NCBI GenBank assembly: GCA_030762175.1
Contig: CM060831.1
Span: 81,001,001 to 81,065,000 of the forward strand
Reading direction: 5' to 3'
Source: Metallyticus violacea
Lineage: Eukaryota > Arthropoda > Insecta > Mantodea > Metallyticidae
Length of the DNA: 64,000 nucleotides
Shown: piece by piece, positions 34,295-46,204 of the stretch
How the letters are laid out: each line of letters starts with the position of its first letter
How positions within the stretch are numbered: the stretch's first letter is position 1
Made by a program: the position numbers and the translations under genes
The notes under the pieces: model-generated
What the model was told of the DNA's origin: nothing
Database searches by the model: none
What the model saw: only the letters and a program-made list of their open reading frames with translations

Positions 34295-35419
34295 CAGGGT
34301 GAACAATTACTAACTTTGTTATGGTTAATATTGCTTGTAGTGTCGCGGACATTGTCCTCCGAAAACGAAGGGGAATATTAAAAAATGATGCAAATTAACA
34401 ATGAAGTACTCTTAGGAGAACATAAGAACCTTAACCCGTCCTTGAAGGTCAAATTGATTTTTTTTTTTTCAACTACAATGATGCATTTTCTTTTCCGAGA
34501 ATGGAAAGAGCGTTTAATTTTCAATTAAAAAGTTCTAATACATCTATCAGCTGGGCGTGATAGATAACGTGATGTTGGACAAATAAGACAGCAAGGGTTT
34601 TTCACTCTACTTGCATCAATTTACGTATGTTGGGGAAGTTATCGTTTTGAATTTGTAGTAGAGCTGTTGGCAAAATTCAACACGCTTCTGAAAATCATCT
34701 CCATGAAGGGTTAATGTGATATGGATGGTATTTCTGTCGCTTAATCTCTCTCCTTTGATAGGTTTCCGAATGTATTCCAGTTGACAGGAATTTCAGTGAG
34801 GATTAGCGGCAACGTAGCTAATACAGCGACTTCCGTATTTTCCCCAGTAGCTCTTCTCATTCGATGGTGTTTTTTTGGTGCGACACCTCCCTTTTCGGAG
34901 AGTAAGTTTGCAAGTCGTGGAACATTTCTAACAAATATCTGCTTCCTTTCAGGATATCGATCTCCGTATATGATACAAGCATTCCTAAGAGCTTCGCCAT
35001 ATATGTAAACCATATCGATCCTCTCATTGACCGTGTATCGAACATCCATGATTGAAAAACGAAGTGGAACTGACTAAAAATAATGTTCTTTTATTCTTAA
35101 ATTGGCAATGATGAGCGCTGTTTGTGTGCCAATGTCAACAAATGAGCATCTGCGTATAAACAAATGAGTTTCCTTCATAGCAACAACAAAACAATAGAGA
35201 GAGGAGTGAAAGTGAGTGAAAAACATTTGCCGTCTTATTTGTCCAATATCACATCTGACCTTTAACCATAATTTGACCTTGAAATGACATTGAGAATGGT
35301 TTTTCAAGGATGAGCTAGGGTCGCTACCTTATGTCCTCCTAATTTTGTCTGAAGCATTTTTTGATTTTCCCCTTCGTTTCGGAGGAAAATTTCCGCGGCA
35401 CTATAAATGCCTCACCCTG
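34295..35419 (-). mobile_element. IS630/Tc1-like transposon, family E, catalytic core deleted
   Basis: Both ends begin CAGGGTGA. The inverted repeats extend imperfectly for about 90 bp and share TCCTCCGAAA and CGAAGGGGAA. The right end abuts TA at 35420-35421; the left flank reads AA. About 1125 bp. Confidence 0.82.
34690..35049 (-). pseudogene. DUF4817-type transposase N-terminal fragment (family E)
   Basis: The minus-strand frame from the ATG at 35047 encodes the N-terminal helix-turn-helix region typical of insect IS630-like transposases (MDVRYTVNERIDMVYIYGEA, then KHHRMRRATGENTEVAVLAT). A short block, YHPYHITLTLHGDDFQKRVE, follows downstream in another frame (about 34665-34730). The DDE catalytic domain is absent, so this is a defective copy. 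Confidence 0.7.
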
Positions 35420-35971
35420 TATAACAGAAGTGGGCGTCTGTGTTCAGGAGTGAAGTAATAAAAAGTCACAAGTGCATGTTTCAGTAACACTTACATATAA
35501 ATTTCTCCACTAACATTTTTTCTCTCTTAGCAAGAGTTCTACTTTGTACCACGCAAGCTCAATGTGGTTCAGTGGTCAAACTTAATGCTTCGTGATCATG
35601 TAATTTTAATATTTCGTCAATGTGAACACTTTTTCTTGCCACTAATGGATCTCTATCAATATGTAGAGTTTAGATGTTCTCGTGTCTCTTGACGAAGGAG
35701 GAATGTTATTTTGCAGCTATAATATCACCTCTTCTTTTACGGTGTAGGGTTCGTTTTACTGAATATTGAGGAGCATTATCCCTAACCACATCACTTTCCT
35801 CTGGGAGGTTGGAAAGAAACTGATTGTTAATATAAAGCTTAAAGTTTCTGAAATTCATTTCACCATGATAACCTCCCAATTTTTACCTGCTTGAAAAATT
35901 AATAAATTCACAAACACCATTTTGGATGCCGGTTACGAATATGCGATGGTCACCAAATTTGGTACATTATA
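35420..35971. other. Unassigned sequence
   Basis: No gene or known repeat was recognised. Confidence 0.4.
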
Positions 35972-36710
35972 CACAGAGGGTGACATAAAAATGTATACAC
36001 ACTTCAAACAAAGAAAAACCGTGTTAACAGAACAGAACTGAATTCACACAAACAGAAAACGGTGAGCACTAATCATCTTAGACTTTCACAGTTACAACGG
36101 TTGCTCAAAATGCCCACCATCGGCGTCGATACACTTCTGAGTATGTTGAGCTACTGATTGAGCAACGTTTGCGAAAGTATCCTTAGCGATTGCAGCACAT
36201 GCCGTTTCAATTTCTTCCCGAAGTGCTGTCAGTGTAACTGGTTTTCTACGGTATACGACATCCTTAAGAGTTCCCCATAGGTAGAAGTCCAACGGAGTTG
36301 GATCCGGAGAACGCGGTGGAAACTCAGTCGGACCTCTTCGTCCTATCCAGTGCCTTGGAAGATTGTCATCAAGGTACGCACGTACATTTCGGTGTAATGT
36401 GCTTGTGCACCATCCTTATGCATATAATACCATGAGTCTCAAATAATTTGTCTCGAATGCATGCAATTGTTACTGGCGTTGGCGGTTCTGTTCCGTACAC
36501 ACATCTTCGCTGCCTTTGAACTTCAACAACATTCTCACGTTTCCAATACCACTTCAAAATTGCTTTCCGCTATTCAAACGATAATCTTGGCACCATTTTG
36601 TTGTAGCAACGCTAGTATGACGTAATGTAAGTCAAATGTACACATTACTATTGTTTTTCATTACGACTTTGAAATATATTAAATAGATATCTATTGTGAA
36701 AGTGTGTATA
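35972..36710 (-). mobile_element. Rosa-like copy B5, internally deleted
   Basis: The left end is CACAGAGGGTGACATAAAAA after TA. The right end stops at AAGTGTGTATACAT, so the GGCACCCTCGG tip is lost. About 740 bp. Confidence 0.85.
36092..36596 (-). pseudogene. Rosa-like transposase remnant (B5)
   Basis: The C-terminal block MDFYLWGTLKDVVYRRKPVT to the end HFEQPL is open (36092-36292). About 60 bp beyond the second-Asp block, the sequence jumps to the N-terminal region, with the codon CAT of the start at 36594-36596. The breakpoint lies further upstream than in B1, B7 and B8, so the deletion is independent. Confidence 0.82.
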
Positions 36711-38114
36711 CATATGTATGTATATATAAATGAAAAATATACCATTGAAACTGAAATAACAAGAACGAGAAACATAGAAATGTATTATATTTATCGCTAT
36801 TGTATATATACTGTTCCCTAAACGGCGTACAGCCTTCGATTTATGTTTGGCTTTTCAATTGATTGTTTTTAATGTTGTCACTTTTTCTATTTGTGCCTTA
36901 TTTCTTTAAGAACTAATCTCGGAGAGTGAACCCTTAAGGAAATGCAATTCTTTCCCTTTCGAATATCATATAAAATTTTGGACATGTAAGAACTTGCTTT
37001 CTCAATAAATAAAATTCGTCTATACAGCAGCGTATCTCATTCTTGTCAGAAACATTCGAATTCACTTTTGTACGCTCCAGTCTGTTTCCTGGAGTAGACA
37101 GAAACCGCTTCTCTTCTCACCCCGGTACTTGTTCTCACTGGAACACCGCTATAGTAAGATACACGTAAGGTTGTTTTAATATAAATTTTATTGCAGCTAT
37201 CAACATTCTCAATTCCTCGAGGTTTACTATATGTGGTACATCCATTGTTTGTATGTATATGTAATTAGTAGATCAATATATACACTAACTAAAACATTCC
37301 ATGTAAAACACCCAACTGTTCACTATTAATATTCTGCTTTCGTTAACTCAATGAGAAGGAACCGCCGTACATATTTGAATAGACGATACACAAGCAGGGC
37401 GCCATGTTTTACTTGGCCCTTCTCTCCCCGCTAGCCATTTCTCGAGCTCAGTTCGTGCGTTTGTGTATATGAAAGAATTAGCAAGAAACATTCCAAATGC
37501 AACATAAACATATGTGTAGGAGTTCCACCTTCAAATTCAGGACAAAGTTATTTCGAAGAACATTGCACTGGGGGATAACCCTTTAAGCTGTATAGGCAGA
37601 TACAAAGAGTTTATCGTGCACATGATTGACTTAGTGAGGTGCAAACCAAATTATAAGCGCAAAAGACAAAGAATAGAATGCTACCTGTGTGATAGAGAAT
37701 ACAGAGGCGCCAAAGAGATACCTGCGTATTTTTTCCTACATCAGAGAGTCCGCTTTGATCACTGTAGCGGTATTAGTGACGTCACATAGCGCTTGATTGC
37801 ATACTACCTCAGTGGAGCGTTAGAAACATCCAATGGCCTGCATTTACCTTGACACCATGACAGCAGTTTGATCACTCAAAAGCTACTTTTGTTACACGAC
37901 AGAATTTGGATGCCTCGCTTGCTCGTCAGCATAAACAGGAAATTAATCTGACATGGATACTGTTTTACTGCTCCTGCTGTCTTCTTTCTGTAAAATAGTA
38001 AAGTTAGTCACTATTTGTTGCATTTGTGGTAACATTTTAATACTTTTTGTTATGTGGCAATCTCCGTATCTAATAACATTTCCACCAATTAAACCACACC
38101 TAACAAATAAAGTA
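36711..38114. other. Unassigned sequence
   Basis: No gene or known repeat was recognised in 1.4 kb. A CRE-like palindrome TGACGTCA occurs at 37777-37784 within GTGACGTCACATA. Confidence 0.35.
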
Positions 38115-39360
38115 CAAGGGTAAATTCATAAGTTTCCGGCCTAACCATTTTATAGATACAATAAAGACAAAAACTATATTTCACTTTTCAGTGTAGTTAC
38201 CCTTTATTGCAATGCATTTCTGACGTCTTTCAATTAACATTTCGAAAACTCTTGTCTGAAAAATGGGTATAAACAGCGTCCACCACTTCTTCGTCACACT
38301 TAAATTTCCTTCCTAGTAGGTCCTTCTTGAGTTTTGAGAAGAGGAAATAGTCACTTGTAGCTAGATCTGGACTGTAGGGTGGATGATCGATCTCTTTGAA
38401 GCCACATTTCTTCACAGCTTCCTTTGCAACAAGAGCTGTGTACACAGGCACGTTGTTGTGAAGAAGCCGCACACCACCACTCAGCTTTCCTCGCCTTTTC
38501 TCTTTGATGGAAGCATGTAGTGTGTACAGTAGGCCAGCATAGTACTCCCCATTAACTGTGATGTTCCTCTGCTTGAAGTCAATGAAGAGTATTCCTTCAC
38601 AGTCCCAAAAGATTGTGGCCATGATGTTCTTGGTTGACTGAGTGACCTTGGCCTTTAGAGGCGGTTCTTCGTCAGGTTTACGCAACTCCATTGATTCTCT
38701 TTCGGACAAGGGATCATAGTAGAGGACCTTAGAGGACCATCTCCTGTAATAATATTTGCAGAACTTCTCTCTCTCTCTCTCTCTTTCTCGTTGCCACGGC
38801 AGAACTCCGAAAATGTCTGACAACAGATGACTCGCTGCTTTTGGACTGAGGAAAGAATCTAGTCATCCATCTTGCACTAAACTTATTCATGTTAAAATGT
38901 TCATGAATAATTTGAAGGACTGTTGTTTTAGAAAGGCCCAACCTTGCTGCTATTTCTGTAACTTTGAGCCGCCGGTCTTTCATAATTTTTTCTCCCACAA
39001 GAGCGAGGGATGTTTTCAGGAGAGAGGGCCGACCTGCACGCTCTTCATCTTCAATGCTTTGTCGACCCATTGAAAAAAGTTTGGGCCATTCTTTTACGGT
39101 AGAATATGAGGGGGATGCTTCCCCATATACATCGTCCAATCGCTGTTTAATTTCATTTGGAGTAAGTCCTTCTTTTGTGAAGAACTTAATAACAGCTGGT
39201 TGCTCCATGTTGAACATGTCACAATGTTCTACGCATATCCTTCTTTATGCAACTATATCTGAACAACTGAACACAGTTACAGCTGCAATTATTTACTTAA
39301 CAGATAAGGTGTGACACCAGATAAGGGTTTTGTGAGGGCGAGGCCGGAAACTTATGGACA
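38115..39360 (-). mobile_element. Mariner family A, copy 4
   Basis: TA at 38113-38114 is followed by CAAGGGTAAATTCATAAGTT. The other end keeps GGCCGGAAACTTATGGACAT but the outer tip is lost, so the boundary near 39360 is approximate. Confidence 0.9.
38230..39217 (-). pseudogene. Mariner family A transposase pseudogene, copy 4
   Basis: This is the best preserved reading of the family: one long frame from the ATG at 39217 to about 38740 and a second from about 38800 to 38230. The frame changes at a (CT)n tract (about 38766-38792, encoding REREREREK-like residues). The first catalytic block reads TGDG, the second reads HNNVPVY (Asp to Asn), and the third (LATSDYFLF) is kept. It also has a small duplication near 38735. 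Not active. Confidence 0.92.
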
Positions 39361-40518
39361 TCAATTTTGTTTTGACGCGAAACAAGCATTGAAATAATTA
39401 TGAACGTTCTTTCGTGTCTTTGGTTGCGTTAATTTCGTAAATCCAACATGTTTCATGTTGTTGTTCTCCTCTTTATCTACTTTTTCACATAATGCAGATA
39501 GCACTATCAAACATCCATTTTGAACTAAAGTCACAAATTTCAGGTCGAGTTTTCGGTTCGATGCCAATAGATAGCGAGAAAAGGGAGAGGGTCTAAGAAA
39601 GACTTGGTTGTTGATAAAGAACATGCTAATGCACGGGCGTCTATGTTGCCGATTAGGGTTGGGGTATTGAACTACACATAAAATGTTTGTTTAGTAATTT
39701 ACGACATATAAGTCCCTACATATTCATTTCAGGAAAAGAATGCTGAACATCATTTTAACTTTGTTTAAAATCCATTTGCAACTCAGCGTTGCTTGATAGA
39801 TGAAGTCACACTGGAAAGTTATGCAGATTTTTCTTTAACCCATAGAAGTCTGATGCAAAAGGGAGACAACTATCGTTGGAAGATTTCTTCGGTGTTAATC
39901 CTGCACTGACTTTAAGTGAGAAATATTGCGTTTGCTGAAGTTAATGATAAATGACTGTTTGGAACTCCTAACATTGAAGAAATATTCCTTATGCAAGTTA
40001 TCATCTCTAAACTGGACGAGCCGACACATTTGACACGTAATAGATGCATTAAACTCCCAAAAAACAATGTAACACGCCTAATATCAGCTTAGCCCATTCA
40101 GGAGCAAGTTCTCTTAAAATTGAAGACATGATATTCCAAGACATTTGAAATTATAACCCAGAGTAAAATATTTATACAGATAAAGGTGTTTACGTCACAG
40201 GTAGAGCACTGATTTCAATGACAAGCCTAGGCCTTAAATTAACAAAACTTGAAATTATATTTGAAACTACTAGAAAAGAACAACAAAATTACTAAGTACC
40301 TTAACATGTTCAAAAATTAGCACTTACTTTTAAATAGTACAAGATGTTCATCGGTTGCATGAGAATTTTAAAATTAGTTAAACATCTTCAAAAAATAAGT
40401 GCATACACGTATTAGACTAGTTAGGAAAGTTCCTTATAAAGGTGTTATTTTTATATTTGTTAAAGACATTATAAAGAGTTATTTATGATAAGTTTAAAAA
40501 TGTTTAGTACGTTATATA
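39361..40518. other. Unassigned AT-rich stretch
   Basis: No gene or known repeat was recognised. Confidence 0.4.
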
Positions 40519-41821
40519 CACAGGGTGCCAAAATGTATACACCCTTCAAGCAAATAAAAAAATGTGCTAACATAACAAAACAAAATTCACACAAACAGAG
40601 AATGATGAGCACTAATCATCTTAGACTTTTACAGTTACAAAAGTTGCTCAAAATGCCCACCATACACTTTTGAGTACGTTGAACTACTGATTGAGAAACG
40701 TTTGCGAAAGTGTCCTCAGCAATTGCAGCACATGCCGTTTCAATTTCTTCCCGAAGTGCTGACAGTGTAGCTGGTTTTCTACAGTATACAACATTCTTAA
40801 GAGTTCCCCATAGGTAGAAGTCCAACGGAGTTAGAGCCGGAGAACGCGGTGGAAACACAACCGGACCTCTTCGTTCTATCCAGTGCCTTGGAAGATTGTC
40901 ATCAAGGTACGCACGTACGTCTTCAGTGGTGATGTGGTAGTGCACCATCCTGTTGGAAGTAAAATTCATTTCTATAGAGGTTATGTGAATGGCGGGTAAG
41001 ACGAATGTGTCTATCATGGTCAGGTACACTGCCAGTTACTGTTCCTTCAAAAAAGAATGATCCAATTTGGCCCCTAGATAGCAACCCACACCAAACATTA
41101 ATTCCAGGTAAATTTACAGCCTTTTCCAAAATAACATGTGGATTGTTTGCACACCAGTAGACACCGTTATGCCGTTCAACATAAATTGTGTCTCATCGGA
41201 CTAAACAACTTTCCCTACGAAGGCCTCATCCTCTTGCACCATGTTCCGAAACCACTCACAGAACTGCATTCTCCGATCAGGACCATCTTCATTTAATGCA
41301 TGCAAAAGTCTTGGGATGAAAACTTTCAACTTTACTGTTTTAATAATACGACGTACGCTGGTTCTGCTGATCCCAGTCTCACGTGCATATTGTTTTGTAG
41401 ATTTCTGCGGTGAGTGCTCAAAACGTTTCAAAACCATAGCCGAGGACGCGGGGCTTGTTGCTATGCGAGGTCTCCTAGATCTGATCTTGTGAACATCGCA
41501 TACGGTACCACGAGTCTCAAATTTGTCTCGAATGCGTGCAATTGTTACTCGCGTTGGCGGTTCTGTTTGTACACACGTCTCCATTGCCTTTGAACTTCAA
41601 CAACATTCTCGGTTTTCCGATATCACTTCAAAATTGCTTTCCGCTGTTCAAACGATAATCTTGGCTCCATTTTATTGTAGCAACGCTAGCATAACATAAA
41701 GTGAGTCACATCTGTTTACAGAACATCATACTACACATTACTGTTGTTTTTCAGTCCAGCTTTGAAATATATTAAATAGATATCTAATGTGAATGTGTGT
41801 ATATATTTTTGGCACCCTCGG
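40519..41821 (-). mobile_element. Rosa-like (DD41D) mariner copy B4, longest copy
   Basis: The left end is CACAGGGTGCCAAAATGTAT after TA (40517-40518). The right end is TATTTTTGGCACCCTCGG. About 1.3 kb, with no large deletion seen. It is the reference for the shortened copies. Confidence 0.92.
40616..41670 (-). pseudogene. Rosa-like DD41D transposase pseudogene (B4)
   Basis: The start codon is read as CAT at 41668-41670. Blocks in order are an N-terminal helix-turn-helix, a second one (KQYARETGISRTSVRRIIKT, 41201-41584 frame), the first catalytic block SDETQF (about 41185), NLPGINVWCGLLSRGQIGSF (41040-41129), QQDGALPHHH (second Asp, about 40940), and PLDFYLW (third Asp, about 40820). The triad can be read, but at least three frameshifts separate the blocks and there is a stop before SDET. 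Tc1/mariner superfamily, rosa/DD41D branch. Confidence 0.9.
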
Positions 41822-41845
41822 GATATTGTTATTATAATAATAAAC

Positions 41846-42200
41846 ATTATTGAGATTAAACCACAAACATTATGATATATATTAATTAAATGAAATGTCT
41901 GACCACTGATAGACAAAGCTATACTGTGTGAGTATTTTTAAACAGTTTAAATGTAACCATGTTTATGAACTGAGCCCTTGATGTCATCTTTACATTCACT
42001 ACAATAGAAAGAAAGAACAGAAAGTTTCGAATTACATTCTGTATTTAAGATGTTCATATGTTTCAATAATACAAAATCATGTTACTATTTAAAAACAATT
42101 ACAATGTACTAAGCAAATAAAAACAATCGAAAGTTACATAAATTTTCATTAACTTTGAAATTTAATTTAATTGTTATTGTAATAAAAACATATAACGTAA
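41846..42200 (+). repeat. Partial left-arm copy of the foldback-like element (first piece)
   Basis: It matches about 14925-15280: TTGAGATTAAACCACAAACA, GAACTGAGCCCTTG, ATTACAATGTACTAAGCAAA. It breaks off before the SINE and LINE insertions. Confidence 0.75.
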
Positions 42201-42228
42201 ACGCAGTTCACCGTACCTTCCCCTACTC

Positions 42229-42509
42229 TGTCCTGGTGGTTTAGTGGTTACCATACTTGCCTCCTACACCCAAGATCGCAGGTTCGAACCCGGCCAGGAC
42301 CGATGGATTTTTTCGGGCGTAAAAATCGTAAGTGTGGCTTCCTTCGGAAGGGAAGTAAAGCCGTGTCGTACATTTACGGCACGAAAAAGAACCTCAAGTC
42401 TGAAAGAGAGGCCTCTGAGCAAAATTTGTTGGCCGTTTCACGCCATGAGTTGAATGAGACGCTGATGACCTGAGATGTTAAAGAGCGTCCGTAAATAAAT
42501 AAATAAAAA
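42229..42509 (+). repeat. tRNA-derived SINE, family S1 (copy d)
   Basis: Head TGTCCTGGTGGTTTAGTGGT with B box GGTTCGAACCC, body and AAATAAATAAAT tail. The flanks GTACCTTCCCC (left) and GTACCATTCCCTTCCCC (right) look like a slightly altered target duplication. Confidence 0.92.
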
Positions 42510-42524
42510 AGTACCATTCCCTTC

Positions 42525-43050
42525 CCCAAAATACCTTTGAAATGTCCATTTTCCGTTCATTGTAAAAGCTAAGTCCTAGGTACACGAAGTTAACGTTAGA
42601 GTATGCCCTCCAAAACTGCAAGTCTTTTTACTGCTATAGACAACTCCGTTCTTGAAAGTCATCGTTTTCGTTTTATTTATGTTAACTGTGAATAACAAGT
42701 CCGCGGTATGTTAAATCTCTGCTGCAATCCGTTAATGATGGTCGAACCGTGTCATTTGCATATAAAAGCAGCTTCACCTAGTACAGTTTGCTCTATATCT
42801 ACTCTCCTGTCACCATGTCCACGTGACAGAATGCAGTCCTCTCGCTCCGAAAATTCTCCGATATTACTATCTGTATCGTACTTTATGCAGAAATCCACAG
42901 TGTCATAAATCGCCTGTAATGCTCATATCGTTTTCACTGACATGCCCTTTACTGTAATTTGTACCATAGTGCCTCGCGGTCAGTGCAACTGAAGGCCTTC
43001 TGAAAATGTACAAAAGAGAAAAGCAGTTTCCCCCGTTTCATTGACATTTG
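42525..43050 (-). pseudogene. LINE reverse transcriptase fragment, decayed
   Basis: On the minus strand, broken frames show reverse transcriptase blocks in order: CTDREALWYKLQ (near 42970), MSVKTISALQAIYDTVDFCI (about 42880-42950), LLLYANDTV (about 42745-42770, the catalytic YADD box with Asp to Asn), and INKTKTMTFKNG (about 42640-42690). It belongs to a non-LTR retrotransposon, and stops and frameshifts show it is dead. Confidence 0.7.
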
Positions 43051-43057
43051 TCTCGCC

Positions 43058-43935
43058 CAAAGAGTTACATTGCGTATTTAAAAGGTGATGTTCATTTGTT
43101 TCAATAAAACAAAAACATGTTACTACGTAAAAACAATTTCGATATACTAAGTAAATAAAAACAATTGAAAGTTTCATCGATTTTCAGTGGCTTTGAAATT
43201 TAATTTAAATGTTACTGTATTAAAAATATGTAACGTTAACGTTTTCTGAAGGTTATTACAGAGCGCTCTTACAAACAAATATAATTCTCAAACACATATT
43301 AGATTAATATTTCACATTTGCTATCTTCACGACGATGCTTTTGTTAAATATAAAACATATGTAACGTTATAAATACTGTTTATATGCTGAAATAATTTGT
43401 CATTTTATTTTAAAATAATATAGAGAAGAGCGGGTTTTTTTAATTTCGGTTTTTAAGTATACTTTTACTCCTAATAGTCCAATTTCCCTCATTTTCAGAA
43501 ACTCTTTTTCTTATTTATTTAAATGATAATATACCTAATTTTATTTAAAGAAACGAATATTGGTGCTGATGGAGCGATTTTATAATTTTGGGTTTCAGGC
43601 AAACCCTCAGTTCTAAAGGCCCTATTTCCATGATTTTCACGAACTATTTTTCTTGTTTTATTTAAATGGTATATATGCTCATTTGTTGCAAAAAGGCAAA
43701 AATTGGCGCCGTTAGAGTAATTGATAATTTTGGGTATCAGGTGAACCCCACTCCTAATAATCTAATTTAATTGTTTTTCAGACACTATTTTTCTTATTTG
43801 ATTTAAATGATATTTGCCAAGTTTTGTTGTGAAAAAAAAATATTATTGGTAGTGCTAGAGCGATTTTTAAATTTGGGTTTTAGGTAGCCCCTCTCTCGTA
43901 ATGACCCGATTTCCATGATTTTCAGAAACTGTTTT
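43058..43935 (+). repeat. Second partial left-arm copy of the foldback-like element, with ~150-bp tandem repeats
   Basis: It matches from about 15110 onward: ACATTGCGTATTTAAAAGG, AGAGCGCTCTTA, ATATGTAACGTTATAAATAC, ATATGCTGAA, then three or so degenerate ~150-bp units (43440-43935) with TGCTAGAGCGATTTTTAAAT. It overlaps in content with the first piece at 41846-42200, so the two came from separate or duplicated arms. Confidence 0.75.
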
Positions 43936-44401
43936 TCTTGGATGTCAGGAATAGGATTTTCCTCTCATTATCTGGGACTGACTACCATTGCCACCTGCAG
44001 ACACCATTTTGTGTGTTTCTTTAAAATTCGTAGCATGAAATATAGTGTATTGCAATATAAAACTGAAAGACACGTATTGCGTATTTAAATGTGAGTAGCT
44101 CACAATGAATATTTCAATAAGTATATTAGATTCTATTTTTACACTACCATATTGTAATATAACTTCTTTTTCATTTATTATAATTTTTTTAAGTTAAAAT
44201 ACGAGAACTAGAAATATCGAATCGATTAGTATTTGTTTTGTGTTTGTATAGTTACACATTAGTGTTTTCTTTGTTGTTTGTATTGAAACATTTAGTAGCT
44301 CGATGTTAATAAGAAAAGTGTAATGAAATTTGACGAAAGTGATAAAGGTTTTGAAGGAACTCCACCCAAGATGGTTAAAGCGGCGACTAGTACTATTCTT
44401 A
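43936..44401. other. Unassigned AT-rich stretch
   Basis: Nothing recognisable was seen. Confidence 0.4.
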
Positions 44402-45628
44402 TTAAAAGTAGTGAGAAACAATTTTTAAACCACTTAATGTTTGTTTTAGATAAACCAAGTACATCATCGTACTCAATTTTTCAACATAGTCTCCATTTCT
44501 TTCCATCCATTTTCCCCATCGTTCTGCAAGTTTGGAAATGCCCTTACGATAGAACTCCATTCTAGCTGCACGAAGACACTGACACGCTGCTTTCCGAATA
44601 TTCTCCACCGTCTCGTAATGTTGGCCTCTCATCTGTTTCTTAACAGAACCAAAAAGACAGTAGTCGGAGAGGGCCAAGTCGGGACTGTAGGGAGGATGTG
44701 GAAGAGTTTCTCACCCATATGTTCTGATCTTCTGCATTGTTACACGGGCAGTGTGAGGATGCGCATTATTCTGTTGAAGGATGATCTTTTTCCAGGGCGC
44801 TGAGGTACCAAAGTGTCTGGATATAGGAGGCAGCATTTACGGTTTGTCCAGATTCAAGAAAATCAACCAGAATGCAACCCTGTGAATCCCAGAAGACGCT
44901 ACCCATTACCTTCCCAGTAGATCGCACTGCCTTCGCTTTCTTTTTCGATGACGCATCCAAATGGTGCCTTTCCATACTCTGGCGTTTTGTTTCAGGCTCG
45001 TAATGACGGAACCAGCTTTCGTCGCCTGTCACAATACTGTCAAAAAATCATCACCTTCATTTTGAAATCTCTGAAGATGGTTTTGCTGAAGTTTGTCGTC
45101 TTCGGTCAATAAACGTGGGACCCAACGGACACAAACTTTACGATAACCTAAACTTTTATCATTTCTTGCACTGCACTATGTCCTACTGCAAGTTTTGCAG
45201 CCGTTTCATCCACAGCGATACGCCTGTCTTCTCTAATGAGCTCATCAACTCTTTCCTTGTTGCAGTTCGCGGGCAACCGCTCATCTTGGATATTCGTTTT
45301 CCCATCTTTGAAATGTTTCGCCCATCTCCTAACACTGCTAGCATTCATGCAGACATCTCCATGGGCACGTTGAAGTCTGGGGTGAATTTCAGCAGCAGAT
45401 TTTCCCTCTTTAACGAGGAATTCAATGACAATGCGCTGTCGAAACGAAACAATGGTGTCCGCCATTTTGGAAATACTGCCTGTGGTTACGTGATAGAAGC
45501 TAATGACATCACAATATGACAACATGTGGTGTTTAATCTGTAGATTACGATCCTACAGTCCTTCTTGTTACATTTTTGGAATTTGAATTTTAACAATGGG
45601 TTGCTCACGACGTTCAGTACGACCCTCG
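44402..45628 (-). mobile_element. Mariner family C, single copy
   Basis: The right end is TCAGTACGACCCTCG, with TA at 45629-45630. The left inverted repeat could not be recognised, so the left edge is approximate. Confidence 0.8.
44440..45465 (-). pseudogene. Mariner family C transposase pseudogene (DD34D type)
   Basis: ATG (CAT at 45463-45465) opens MADTIVSFRQR, followed by the helix-turn-helix region and VDELIREDRRIAVDETAAKL. The first catalytic block is TGDESWFRHY (near 45010), the second reads QQNNAHPHTA (Asp to Asn, near 44780), and the third LALSDYCLFG is kept (near 44670). The typical mariner ending FYRKGISKLAERWGKW lies at 44500-44560. Frameshifts separate the blocks. The sequence differs from family A throughout. 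Confidence 0.88.
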
Positions 45629-46204
45629 TATAAGGAACGATTTACTGCCTGAGAAATCTAAAAACGGTATGAGGAAAAATGCGATTTACTCACAGCCTGG
45701 TGAAATCGAAGGTTTTGGTTTAATTCGGTAAATTTATTCTATTCAAATGTGTGATATAGCAAGTTGTAATTTATAAAGTAGTTGTGCAAAGTTCCTTTTT
45801 ATTTCAGCGCGCGCCGCCAGACTGCTACTTTCAGTTCTAAAATTAAGTAGGTAATACGAATTTGAATTTTTCAAAAGTGGACGAACAGTCTCCAATTACA
45901 GAATGCATGTTGAACACTATCACAACGACATAGAAACACATGTTATGAAATACTTAGAAAGGTGTTCATATTTGGAAATGTCTGTATCATAGTAGAGCAG
46001 GTTTCAATACTGAAGTATTGATCCCAATATCTCAGCTTACTTATTATTCAAATTCAAATCACGTACAAGCTACTCAGCTCCTCGTGAACAGCAACGTCTT
46101 GTTCCGTCCACATCACCGCTCCTGTCCAGTAAGTTCAATCTGTTCATGTCCTGCTAATGGGGAGCTGAAATCTCTTCACTGTGTAAACCGCAGATTACAT
46201 ACCA
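45629..46204. other. Unassigned sequence
   Basis: Nothing recognisable was seen. Confidence 0.4.

Noticed and set aside
37777..37784. CRE palindrome TGACGTCA, also at 56658-56665
   Set aside because: An eight-base palindrome is expected by chance at this scale. The shared flank GTGACGTCACATA is too short to call a repeat.
37792..37812. ACTACCTCA, complementary to the let-7 seed
   Set aside because: A single short match without a hairpin precursor. The rest does not resemble let-7.
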